A stretch of DNA of 5,736 nt from CAYVMN01 sp964452575 (GCA_964452575.1 CAYVMN010000243.1:1-5736); one strand, 5' to 3'; positions 1 through 5,670 are shown, numbered from the stretch's first letter. The notes: a model not told the origin generated them from the sequence alone. A program made the numbers and translations.

Positions 1-125
1 AACTGTTTCTCGCCCGCGATCTCAATTACTTACAGGATGAAACATATAAAGAACTTATTCAGCAGGTCAATGAGGTAAAGAGGATGTTGAACAGTTTTAT
101 CCAAAAGCTAACCGCTAATGGCTAA
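1..125 (+). CDS. Four-helix-bundle protein (23S rRNA intervening-sequence family), C-terminal fragment
   Basis: This is the last 40 codons of a gene that begins before the window. It is read in the frame starting at base 3 and ends at TAA 123-125. The visible peptide starts LFLARDLNYLQDETYKEL and continues through a charged, heptad-like helix containing QQVNEVKRMLNSFIQKL. An 'ARDLgYl...' helix turn followed by a final helix with 'RML..fIqkL' is typical of the C-terminus of the small (about 120 aa) four-helix-bundle proteins often annotated as S23 or 23S rRNA intervening-sequence protein. Their molecular role is poorly defined, although family members are encoded inside rRNA insertions or as free-standing genes. 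No rRNA sequence is visible here, so this looks like a free-standing copy. Its last codons overlap a GCTAA heptamer repeat. The family call rests only on this short C-terminal pattern. Confidence 0.6.
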   Translation, partial: LFLARDLNYLQDETYKELIQQVNEVKRMLNSFIQKLTANG

Positions 126-136
126 GAGCTAACCGC
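107..136. repeat. Four tandem GCTAA-type heptamers
   Basis: Units GCTAACC, GCTAATG, GCTAAGA and GCTAACC start at 107, 114, 121 and 128, an exact 7-bp period. As a result AGCTAACCGC occurs twice, at 106-115 and 127-136. The array spans the last codons and the stop codon of the upstream fragment and runs into the spacer before the fusion gene. Its function is unknown. It may be a degenerate intergenic repeat that has grown into the gene end. Confidence 0.75.
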
Positions 137-173
137 ACAGGTCCAACCTTTTGATGAGTTAAGATAGGGCATC

Positions 174-2465
174 ATGATTGTTGGTGATTACTTAAGAAAC
201 CAGGCTAGAGAGAGGCCGGACAAGGTTGCTGTTATTTGTAACGAGGTGAAGCTCACCTTCTCCGAACTCGACCTCCTGGCCAACAGGATGGCCAATTGGC
301 TCCTGTCCAAGGGATTGCAAAAGGGGGATAGGGCGATTGTCCTGCTTCCCAACTGCACTGAGTTTGCAGTCGTCTATTTTGCGCTTATGAAGGCAGGTGC
401 TGTTGCAGTCATCCTCGATTTTAGGCTCAGCCCCCAGGAGATGGTCCCCCTGTTTGAGGAGACGGAGGCAAAGGTCCTCATCACCCACTCGAAGCAGAAG
501 ACATTTGGCTCGAGGATGCTTAGTGAGGGCAATAGACATCTACGACACGTGATCCTGGTGGGAGAAGAGGGGAGAGAGGAGGGAAGCATTTGTCATTACG
601 GAGAGATCGTGGGGGGTGGAAGTTCGGGAGAGCCGAAAATAGACGTAACCGGAGGGGACGAGGCACTCTACCTCTACACGTCTGGTACCACAGGGAGACC
701 AAAAGGGGTGATCCTCTTATATGACCACCTCACCTATTTCCCGGAGACCATGAACGCCTTTCTCCCCATCAGCCCTGAGGATGTTGAGGGATGTGTGCTT
801 CCAATGTCCCATATCTCGGGACCGATCGTCTTGAATCTCACGGTCGATGTGGGCCTTACTCTGGTTATTATTGACGAAATCAGGCCCAAGAAGATCCTTG
901 AGGAAATCCAGAGAAACAGGATCACCTTTTTCCACGCGGTGCCGCCCATCTTTCAGATGCTCCTTAATCTTCCAAGCCGTGAGCGATATGATCTGAGCAG
1001 CCTCCGATTCGTGGCCATGATGGGAACAGTAGTCTCGGAGGAACTCATGGAAGAATGGGTAAAGGAATACCCCAATACCTTCGCATTGCAGGGGTATGGG
1101 GCAACCGAGACCTCTCCCTTGCTGACACTCACCTATTACGAAGATGCCCCCAAGAAGATGGCCAGTGCGGGCCGGCCTGTGCCCAGGGTCGAAATCGGGA
1201 TCGTGGATAAGGATGGCACAAGACTCTCTCGGGGCGAGGTTGGAGAGGTAATTGCCAGGGGTCCACAGATCATGAAGGGGTACTTCAAAAACCCCAAGGC
1301 AACAACCCAGAAGGTTAAGGACGGATGGTATTACACCGGTGACCTGGGTCGATTCGATGATGACGGCTACTTGCACATCCTGGGCCGGGCCGACGATATG
1401 ATAATCAGCGGTGGAATTAACATCTATCCCTCAGAGGTGGAAAATGTCCTGATTGCCCATCCCAAGGTGGCTGAAGCCGCGGTGGTGGGGATACCACAGC
1501 AGGAGAGAGGGGAGGCCCTCAAGGCTACGGTGGTCCCAAAGGTGGGAGAAGAGATCTCCAAGAGGGAAATCCTGAGATTCTGCAGAGAGCGATTGGCCAT
1601 CTTCAAGGTTCCAAGAATCGTAGAATTTCGTGACAGTCTCCCCCGGTCGCGCACCGGAAAAGTGGCCAAACGCGAGTTGAAGGCTGTAGACGGAAATCTG
1701 AAAAAATACTGGGAGTTCTTGGCTGAACACAAAAAGTTCCTGGGGCCCATAATACTCCTGGGTCTCTGGTTCCTGGTCACTGTTACTGAAATGGTTGACC
1801 CCTTTTTTCTCCCTTCTCCCTTGAAGGTGGGGAGACAACTCGCGGAGTTGCTGAGCACAGGATCAACCTACGGGCATCTTTTTAAGACCTTTTATCGCAT
1901 GATGGCAGGATATTTCCTTGCCGTGGCAATCGGAATACCGCTGGGGATAGTCCTCGGGTACTGGGAGAAGATATACGAGTCGGTGGAATTCATCATTGAC
2001 TTCTTCCGTTCCTTCCCGGCAACCGCCATGTTTCCGCTCTTTATGCTGGCCTTCGGGATCGGGGACGGGTCAAAGATCGCGCTTGTCGTCTTTGGGTGTT
2101 CTCTGCTCATCCTGGTCAACACCACTTACGGGGTCCATTCTTGCAGTAGGACCCGCAAGATGGTCGCCCAGACCATGAAGGCATCAGAGGCGTATATAAT
2201 GGCCAAGGTGGTTCTGCCCGAGGCCCTTCCACAGATATCTGCTGGGCTCCGTCTTGCCCTCTCGTTGAGTCTTATCATTATCGTTGTACTCGAGATGTTC
2301 ATAGGTACAAAGAAGGGTCTTGGGTTTCTCATCTATAATGCCCACATGACATACCAGATTGCAGATATGTATGCCTTTATTGTCATGGCAGGCCTTATCG
2401 GCTATTTCATCAATCAGGGATACGTAAGACTGGAGGGCAAGGTAATCCATTGGACCGGGAGATGA
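174..2465 (+). CDS. Fusion protein: acyl-CoA ligase (AMP-binding, ANL superfamily) + ABC importer permease (TauC/SsuC type)
   Basis: A 763-residue protein with two apparently complete domains. Residues 1-503 are an adenylate-forming ligase, which makes an acyl-adenylate from a carboxylic acid and ATP and then the CoA thioester. Visible motifs are the P-loop YTSGTTGRPKGV (168-179), YGATETS (308-314), YYTGD (386-390), the hinge region GRADDMIISGG (404-414) and the catalytic lysine in PRSRTGK (K496). Residues 510-763 are a binding-protein-dependent permease with about six membrane segments (near 522-539, 573-597, 606-628, 633-651, 693-712, 731-750). It has the ATPase-docking EAA-type loop near 668-692 (KVVLPEALPQISAGLR) and the family-like ending VIHWTGR. 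Each half has the normal stand-alone length (about 500 and 255 aa). With six helices the permease N-terminus should be cytoplasmic, where ATP and CoA are. ATG 174 is chosen because the ligase fold starts at once; only a weak AGGG lies upstream. The ligase substrate is unknown. Both domain calls are strong. That they form one polypeptide depends on the base sequence at the junction. Confidence 0.9.
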   Translation: MIVGDYLRNQARERPDKVAVICNEVKLTFSELDLLANRMANWLLSKGLQKGDRAIVLLPNCTEFAVVYFALMKAGAVAVILDFRLSPQEMVPLFEETEAKVLITHSKQKTFGSRMLSEGNRHLRHVILVGEEGREEGSICHYGEIVGGGSSGEPKIDVTGGDEALYLYTSGTTGRPKGVILLYDHLTYFPETMNAFLPISPEDVEGCVLPMSHISGPIVLNLTVDVGLTLVIIDEIRPKKILEEIQRNRITFFHAVPPIFQMLLNLPSRERYDLSSLRFVAMMGTVVSEELMEEWVKEYPNTFALQGYGATETSPLLTLTYYEDAPKKMASAGRPVPRVEIGIVDKDGTRLSRGEVGEVIARGPQIMKGYFKNPKATTQKVKDGWYYTGDLGRFDDDGYLHILGRADDMIISGGINIYPSEVENVLIAHPKVAEAAVVGIPQQERGEALKATVVPKVGEEISKREILRFCRERLAIFKVPRIVEFRDSLPRSRTGKVAKRELKAVDGNLKKYWEFLAEHKKFLGPIILLGLWFLVTVTEMVDPFFLPSPLKVGRQLAELLSTGSTYGHLFKTFYRMMAGYFLAVAIGIPLGIVLGYWEKIYESVEFIIDFFRSFPATAMFPLFMLAFGIGDGSKIALVVFGCSLLILVNTTYGVHSCSRTRKMVAQTMKASEAYIMAKVVLPEALPQISAGLRLALSLSLIIIVVLEMFIGTKKGLGFLIYNAHMTYQIADMYAFIVMAGLIGYFINQGYVRLEGKVIHWTGR
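1656..1740 (+). other. Ligase-permease junction, with a TTGA overlap relic
   Basis: The ligase catalytic motif PRSRTGK ends at residue 496. The first permease helix begins near residue 522, so the linker is only about 20 residues (roughly 502-521) and contains KKYWEFLAEHKKF, a typical permease N-terminus. No stop interrupts the frame. No ATG lies between the ligase end and the first membrane helix; the next is M540 (base 1791), past that helix. At 1677-1680 the bases TTGA combine an in-frame TTG with a TGA in the +1 frame, and a TAG in the same +1 frame follows at 1687-1689. No convincing ribosome binding site precedes the TTG. Confidence 0.7.
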
Positions 2466-2475
2466 ATTCGGCCTT

Positions 2476-2589
2476 CCGGGAAGGTAACACTTCACCACTG
2501 AGATCACTGAGAACACAGAGGGAATAAGTTGTGAAAGAGTTTGCTCTGTGTACTCTGTACCCTCTGTGGTGAACGATTCCCCGGGAAGG
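2476..2589. repeat. Imperfect inverted repeat of 9-bp units, flanked by a 9-bp direct repeat
   Basis: Arms 2491-2520 and 2544-2573 are reverse complements at 24 of 30 positions, separated by a 23-nt loop. Each arm is itself three 9-bp units: cactgagat, cactgagaa, cacagaggg on the left (from 2496), and ctctgtgta, ctctgtacc, ctctgtggt on the right (from 2544). The direct repeat CCGGGAAGG stands outside the arms at 2476-2484 and 2581-2589. No T-run follows, so this is not a standard intrinsic terminator. It lies between the fusion gene and the binding-protein gene and could form an mRNA hairpin that alters expression of the downstream gene. A small non-autonomous mobile element with a 9-bp target duplication is another possible reading. 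Confidence 0.7.
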
Positions 2590-2621
2590 AAGCAGTTATA
2601 TGGCTAACAAGAAAAGGAAAT

Positions 2622-2627
2622 GGAGGT
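2622..2627 (+). promoter_or_regulatory. Shine-Dalgarno GGAGGT that sets the binding-protein start
   Basis: GGAGGT lies 7 nt before ATG 2635. A second in-frame ATG at 2620 overlaps this site and has no ribosome binding site of its own, so the downstream ATG is preferred. That choice also places the signal peptide directly at the N-terminus. Confidence 0.8.
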
Positions 2628-2634
2628 AAAGGGC

Positions 2635-3582
2635 ATGAAAAGGTTATTTGTTGTTATTGGAGCCTCATTATTTCTAATGTGCACTATCATTAAGGCTGAA
2701 GCCAAAGATGATGTGGTCAGGGTGGGCTATCTCCCCCTTGTGATGAGTCTACCTACCTTTGTGGCAGAGGAGAAGGGATTCTTTAAGGACCAGGGCCTGA
2801 AGGTGGAACTCACGAGGTTTCAGTCAGGAACAACGATTATTGACGCCCTTGTAAGTGGCAGGATCGATGCAAACTGCGGCAGTGCCATCACAGGGCATTG
2901 GTTTGCCGAACAAAACGTCGCAGGAAGGTTCAAGATCTTCTTGGTTTATGGTACCGATTCCCTGATAGATAATACCTTTGTGGTAGTTGTAAGAAAGGAT
3001 TCGCCCATGAAGGACCTAAAGGACCTAAGAGGAAAAAAGGTGGCCCACTTCCCTGGTGCTACCAGCCTGGCCCTGGCCAGGGCGATCATGCATACCCAAA
3101 TGGACCCTGAGGAAATCACCTTCATGGAGATTCCGCCCCCGAGTCTGGCTCCGGCCCTGGCGGCCGGGCAGATCGATGCATTCTTTGCCATCGAGCCATT
3201 CGGGATGTTGGCTGTTTCCCAGGGCAAGGGAAGGTACCTCAAGAAGAGCCCCATGGTGCTCTTGAATCTGAAAAGGGGGATGCCGGGGGGTGCATTCTCC
3301 TTCTCGTCGAAATTCTTACAAAAGGCCCCGGAACAGGCGCGAAAGCTCAGGGCCGCAATAGAGGGTGCCGTGGCCTATATTAAGACCGATCAAGAGGGGG
3401 CGAGGAACTGCCTTGCCAGGTACACCAATCTTCCGCCACCTGTGGCCATGAAGATACCCTTCGAGAAATGGATCTTAATAAAAGACCTGGACAGGGAAGC
3501 GGCCCAGATCTATTTTGAGGTCCTCTTGAGAGAGGGCGCATACAAGAAAAGGATCGATACAACAAAGCTTTACCTAAACTGA
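2635..3582 (+). CDS. Periplasmic substrate-binding protein of an ABC importer (NMT1/TauA/SsuA-like)
   Basis: 315 residues from ATG 2635. The N-terminus MKRLFVVIGASLFLMC... is a Sec signal peptide: basic n-region, hydrophobic core to about residue 19, and an AEA cleavage site after residue 23. Cys16 is not in a lipobox, so the mature protein should be free in the periplasm. The mature part opens with VRVGYLPL and continues with FVAEEKGFFKDQGLKVEL, which is the characteristic start of the type II binding fold used by taurine, alkanesulfonate and NMT1/THI5-like binding proteins. Later hallmarks are DLKDLRGKKVAHFPGATS and ALAAGQIDAFFAIEPF. Length is normal for the family. It follows the permease-bearing gene after 169 bp and precedes the ATPase, so it should deliver substrate to that permease. 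Substrate is unknown: relatives bind sulfonates, pyrimidine precursors, nitriles and aromatic acids. The fused CoA ligase points to a carboxylate, but that is inference. Confidence 0.88.
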   Translation: MKRLFVVIGASLFLMCTIIKAEAKDDVVRVGYLPLVMSLPTFVAEEKGFFKDQGLKVELTRFQSGTTIIDALVSGRIDANCGSAITGHWFAEQNVAGRFKIFLVYGTDSLIDNTFVVVVRKDSPMKDLKDLRGKKVAHFPGATSLALARAIMHTQMDPEEITFMEIPPPSLAPALAAGQIDAFFAIEPFGMLAVSQGKGRYLKKSPMVLLNLKRGMPGGAFSFSSKFLQKAPEQARKLRAAIEGAVAYIKTDQEGARNCLARYTNLPPPVAMKIPFEKWILIKDLDREAAQIYFEVLLREGAYKKRIDTTKLYLN

Positions 3583-3590
3583 TCGGTTCT

Positions 3591-3764
3591 AGGTTCAGGG
3601 TTATAAAGATATTGACATTATTTAACGGTACAGTCCAATGCCCGGCTTAGTCTCTTTCAGCCATTGGGTGAAAGTTATTTGGCGCCTCTATGGAGGCATA
3701 AGTCTTTCGGATTGAGCCTGTTAGGGCTTACCAACCCAGAACCTTGAACGTTGAACCGTTCAAC
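3591..3764 (+). promoter_or_regulatory. Hairpin-rich leader / structured intergenic segment upstream of the ATPase
   Basis: Three local hairpins lie in a row. Arms CTTTCA/TGAAAG are at 3654-3659 and 3669-3674, GCCTC/GAGGC at 3684-3688 and 3693-3697, and AGCC/GGCT at 3715-3718 and 3725-3728. AGGTTCAGGGTT (3591-3602) can pair with AACCCAGAACCT (3733-3744) at 11 of 12 positions and would enclose all three. The 15-bp odd palindrome GTTGAACCGTTCAAC (3750-3764, 7-bp arms) follows, 20 bp before the ATPase start. I could not match the segment to the conserved core of a riboswitch class I know. A regulatory RNA, an operator, or repetitive intergenic debris are all possible. Confidence 0.4.
3612..3639 (+). 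promoter_or_regulatory. Possible sigma70-type promoter before the ATPase gene
   Basis: A perfect TTGACA at 3612-3617 is followed after 16 bp by TCCAAT (3634-3639), which matches 4 of 6 positions of the -10 consensus. Transcription would begin near 3646, giving a leader of about 140 nt before ATG 3785 that starts just ahead of the first hairpin. The -10 match is mediocre, so this is a suggestion only. Confidence 0.35.
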
Positions 3765-3784
3765 CCGGACTTACACAGATTGAT

Positions 3785-4609
3785 ATGGACCAGAAAAGAC
3801 CCTACCTCTATGTGCGTGGGGTGAGCAAGCATTATGACACTGCCCCTGATCCTCGCTTGGGTAGCGGAGGCCTCAGGGTGCTCGACAATATATCGTTCAC
3901 CGCTCGTAAAGGAGAGTTCGTGACTATCGTGGGCCCCAACGGGTGCGGAAAGACCACCTTCTTCCGTATCTTGGCAGGACTTGAGGATATGGACTATGGA
4001 AGAATCCTTATTGGAGGAAAGACCGTTGAACAGGCCAAGATCGGATATGTCTTTCAAAATTACAGGGAGTCTCTCTACCCGTGGCGGACCTGTATGGGAA
4101 ATCTGATGGTCCCCCTGGAACTGAATGGCGTACCCCGGCAGGAGAGGAGAAAGAAGGTAGAGGAGTTCCTCTGGAGGCTCGACATGAGTGTCCGGGAAGA
4201 CGCCTATCCCTATGAGCTGAGCGGGGGGCAACAACAGATGTTGGGCATCCTGAGGGGGCTTATCTATGAGCCGGATATCCTTTTGCTGGATGAACCCTTC
4301 AGTTCACTCGACTTCCAGACCACCCTCTACATGCATGATAAGATCATGGAGGTATGGCAAAAAACAGGGGTCACCATCCTCTTCATCTCCCACAACATCC
4401 ACGAGGCCGTCTATCTCGCCGATAAGGTAGTGGTCTTCAGCAAGAGACCTGCCCGGGCCGTGGAGGTAATAGAGACGAACCTTCCACGTCCTCGCAGTTA
4501 TGAGTTAACTGAAAGCGATGAGTTCTTTGAGGTGAGGAATAGGGTAATGGAGCTCTTTCGGGAGGAAATCATGGATAGCTTTCTCTTCATGGAGCTAAGC
4601 GGATTCTAG
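3785..4609 (+). CDS. ABC importer ATP-binding protein (TauB/SsuB-like)
   Basis: 274 residues forming the cytoplasmic ATPase that would power the importer whose permease is fused to the ligase. All nucleotide-binding motifs are intact: Walker A GPNGCGKT (50-57), Q-loop Gln91 in VFQNYRESLYPWRT, signature LSGGQQQ (145-151), Walker B ILLLDE (165-170), D-loop SLD (174-176) and H-loop His203 in ISHNIHEAVYLAD. The SLYPW after the Q-loop and the EAVYLADKVVVFSKRPA segment are typical of the nitrate/sulfonate/taurine importer ATPases. Two mild departures are a slightly long loop between the first two strands (about 19-30, DTAPDPRLGSGG) and QQQM in place of the usual QR after the signature. ATG 3785 is the first ATG after an in-frame TGA at 3752, but it has no clear Shine-Dalgarno sequence. 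A 202-bp gap separates it from the binding protein, so it may have its own promoter. Confidence 0.92.
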   Translation: MDQKRPYLYVRGVSKHYDTAPDPRLGSGGLRVLDNISFTARKGEFVTIVGPNGCGKTTFFRILAGLEDMDYGRILIGGKTVEQAKIGYVFQNYRESLYPWRTCMGNLMVPLELNGVPRQERRKKVEEFLWRLDMSVREDAYPYELSGGQQQMLGILRGLIYEPDILLLDEPFSSLDFQTTLYMHDKIMEVWQKTGVTILFISHNIHEAVYLADKVVVFSKRPARAVEVIETNLPRPRSYELTESDEFFEVRNRVMELFREEIMDSFLFMELSGF

Positions 4610-4623
4610 GTTGGAGAGAATCC
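4601..4623. terminator. Small hairpin between convergent genes, weak terminator candidate
   Basis: GGATTCT (4601-4607) and AGAATCC (4617-4623) are perfect 7-bp arms around a 9-nt loop. They straddle the ATPase stop codon and most of the 25-bp gap to the convergent acyltransferase end. No T-run follows on either strand, so intrinsic termination would be weak at best. Confidence 0.3.
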
Positions 4624-4634
4624 AGATCCCCGTC

Positions 4635-5543
4635 TTACCTCCAGCGTCGATGAATGCCCCACCACTGTTCCGTATGGCTTCGAACGACCCCTGAAAGCCA
4701 GCAGGCCAATTGTTGGAGCAATTCCCTGGTTATGGGGCTGGCCTCATCTTCGGCCTCACGGGGGACCTCAATGGGCGGATAGTATGTGACCCGGTCGTGC
4801 CTGCCATCGGGTTCAAAAAGGACGTGGCCGGGTACAATCGGCACCCCTGTTCGCGCTGCGAGCCTGACGGCCGTGCTGAACATGGGGGTTTTGCGACCAA
4901 GGAATTCTACCTCCAGGCCGCCCCTCCCAGCTGGGTGCATGTCGAAGGTGATCATTACCGCGCCCCCCTTTCTCAAGACCTTCAGGCTCTTTTTCATGAC
5001 CGTCATGGGCGGCCGATCGGGTATGAGCGTATATCCTACCCTCTCACGGACATCATCAAAGACCTTCTTCACCCTCTCATCATGGGCGTCTCGAACAACT
5101 GGCCCAAAAGGGACACCACGCTCGATGAAAGGCATCCCAAGCCAAGGGAAGGTGCCCACGTGCCCTGTGGCAACTATGCAACCAGTACCTCTGGAAAGGA
5201 CCTCCTCCAGCACCCCGTTTTGTTCGAGCCGTATGTGGCCGGGTAGCATCTGGATGTGATAGGCGTGGTAGAAGACATCAACAAAACCCCGGCAGATATT
5301 ACGCACGATTTCGTTTGCCGTGGTAACCAGTTCTGCCTGGCCGGAGTCCGGAAGGGCTATTCGAAGGTTGGACAGCAGCAGTTGCCGGCGCGACCTTACA
5401 AGCGCAAAACCCAGACGCCCCATGAATTCCGCCCTTCGCTGAAGCCTAATGATGTCGGTATCCGATCTAAGGGAGGTCAGTATGCGCTCGAGCAGCAACC
5501 ACCCCATTTCCTTTCCAAGATACTTGAAAAAATCGCTGTGCAT
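4635..5543 (-). CDS. LpxL/HtrB-like lysophospholipid/lipid A acyltransferase family protein
   Basis: 302 residues, the usual size for this membrane-associated family, whose known members transfer acyl chains in late lipid A assembly or to related lipids. Seen in order: NLRIALP (59-65), the family's 'NL..aFP' element; GCIVATGHVGTFPW (121-134), the active-site loop; a central DMHPAGRGGLEVEFLGRKTP (201-220), which matches the family's 'D....GvfV.FfG' region; ARTGVPIVPGH (230-240); and the C-terminal HTEQWWGIHRRWR (290-302), corresponding to 'yPEQWlWiHrRwk'. The catalytic HX4D/E motif is atypical: His128 is followed five positions later by Pro133 instead of Asp/Glu. No clear N-terminal membrane helix is visible. 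The start at 5543 is preceded by only a weak GAG-type ribosome binding site. It is transcribed toward the importer genes and so is not in their operon. Its substrate, lipid A or another acyl acceptor, cannot be decided here. Confidence 0.8.
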   Translation of the reverse strand: MHSDFFKYLGKEMGWLLLERILTSLRSDTDIIRLQRRAEFMGRLGFALVRSRRQLLLSNLRIALPDSGQAELVTTANEIVRNICRGFVDVFYHAYHIQMLPGHIRLEQNGVLEEVLSRGTGCIVATGHVGTFPWLGMPFIERGVPFGPVVRDAHDERVKKVFDDVRERVGYTLIPDRPPMTVMKKSLKVLRKGGAVMITFDMHPAGRGGLEVEFLGRKTPMFSTAVRLAARTGVPIVPGHVLFEPDGRHDRVTYYPPIEVPREAEDEASPITRELLQQLACWLSGVVRSHTEQWWGIHRRWR

Positions 5544-5567
5544 TCTTTCTCACCCACCCGAACTCCA

Positions 5568-5573
5568 AATATA
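5568..5573 (-). promoter_or_regulatory. Possible -10 element for the acyltransferase gene
   Basis: On the minus strand TATATT lies 24 bp before the start codon at 5543, a reasonable place for a -10 box with a short leader. No good -35 sequence sits at the right distance (TTTCAG at 16 bp is poor), so support is thin. Confidence 0.22.
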
Positions 5574-5645
5574 ACCGTTCACGGAGTCTCTGAAATCCCA
5601 AATTGTCCAGCGGACTCCCCACGTACTCGTGCGACCCCAGTTTCG

Positions 5646-5670
5646 AAGCACCAAATCTCAAGCACCAAAT
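5646..5670. repeat. Two AAGCACCAAAT direct repeats
   Basis: AAGCACCAAAT occurs at 5646-5656 and 5660-5670, a 14-bp period. It lies in the AT-rich part of the region upstream of the acyltransferase, next to a run of seven A residues. I see no gene between 5544 and the window end, and no other clear signal there. Confidence 0.6.

Noticed and set aside
1..125. Part of a 23S rRNA gene with an intervening sequence
   Set aside because: Only the protein-coding tail is visible. The flanking bases show no rRNA-like sequence, and an unrelated protein-coding gene follows 49 bp later.
717..1376. Long minus-strand open frame (219 codons) inside the ligase region
   Set aside because: It lies wholly within the strongly supported ligase coding sequence, has no recognisable motif and no ribosome binding site, and looks like an antisense shadow.
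2491..2573. Intrinsic terminator or CRISPR-like array
   Set aside because: There is no T-run after the stem, and the 9-bp units are contiguous and inverted between arms instead of being spaced by unique spacers.
2620..2634. Earlier ATG for the binding protein
   Set aside because: This ATG overlaps the GGAGGT that serves the ATG at 2635, and it would add MEVKG before an otherwise canonical signal peptide.
2680..2682. Lipoprotein signal at Cys16 of the binding protein
   Set aside because: The residues before it (FLM) do not fit a lipobox, while AEA at 21-23 is a good signal peptidase I site.
3583..3784. Known riboswitch (TPP, cyclic di-GMP, guanidine, fluoride)
   Set aside because: I compared the segment by eye with the conserved cores I remember for these classes and found no match beyond generic hairpins.
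5467..5661. Small minus-strand open frame overlapping the acyltransferase start
   Set aside because: It crosses the true gene start in another frame and its first part is made of the AAGCACCAAAT repeat region. No ribosome binding site or motif supports it.
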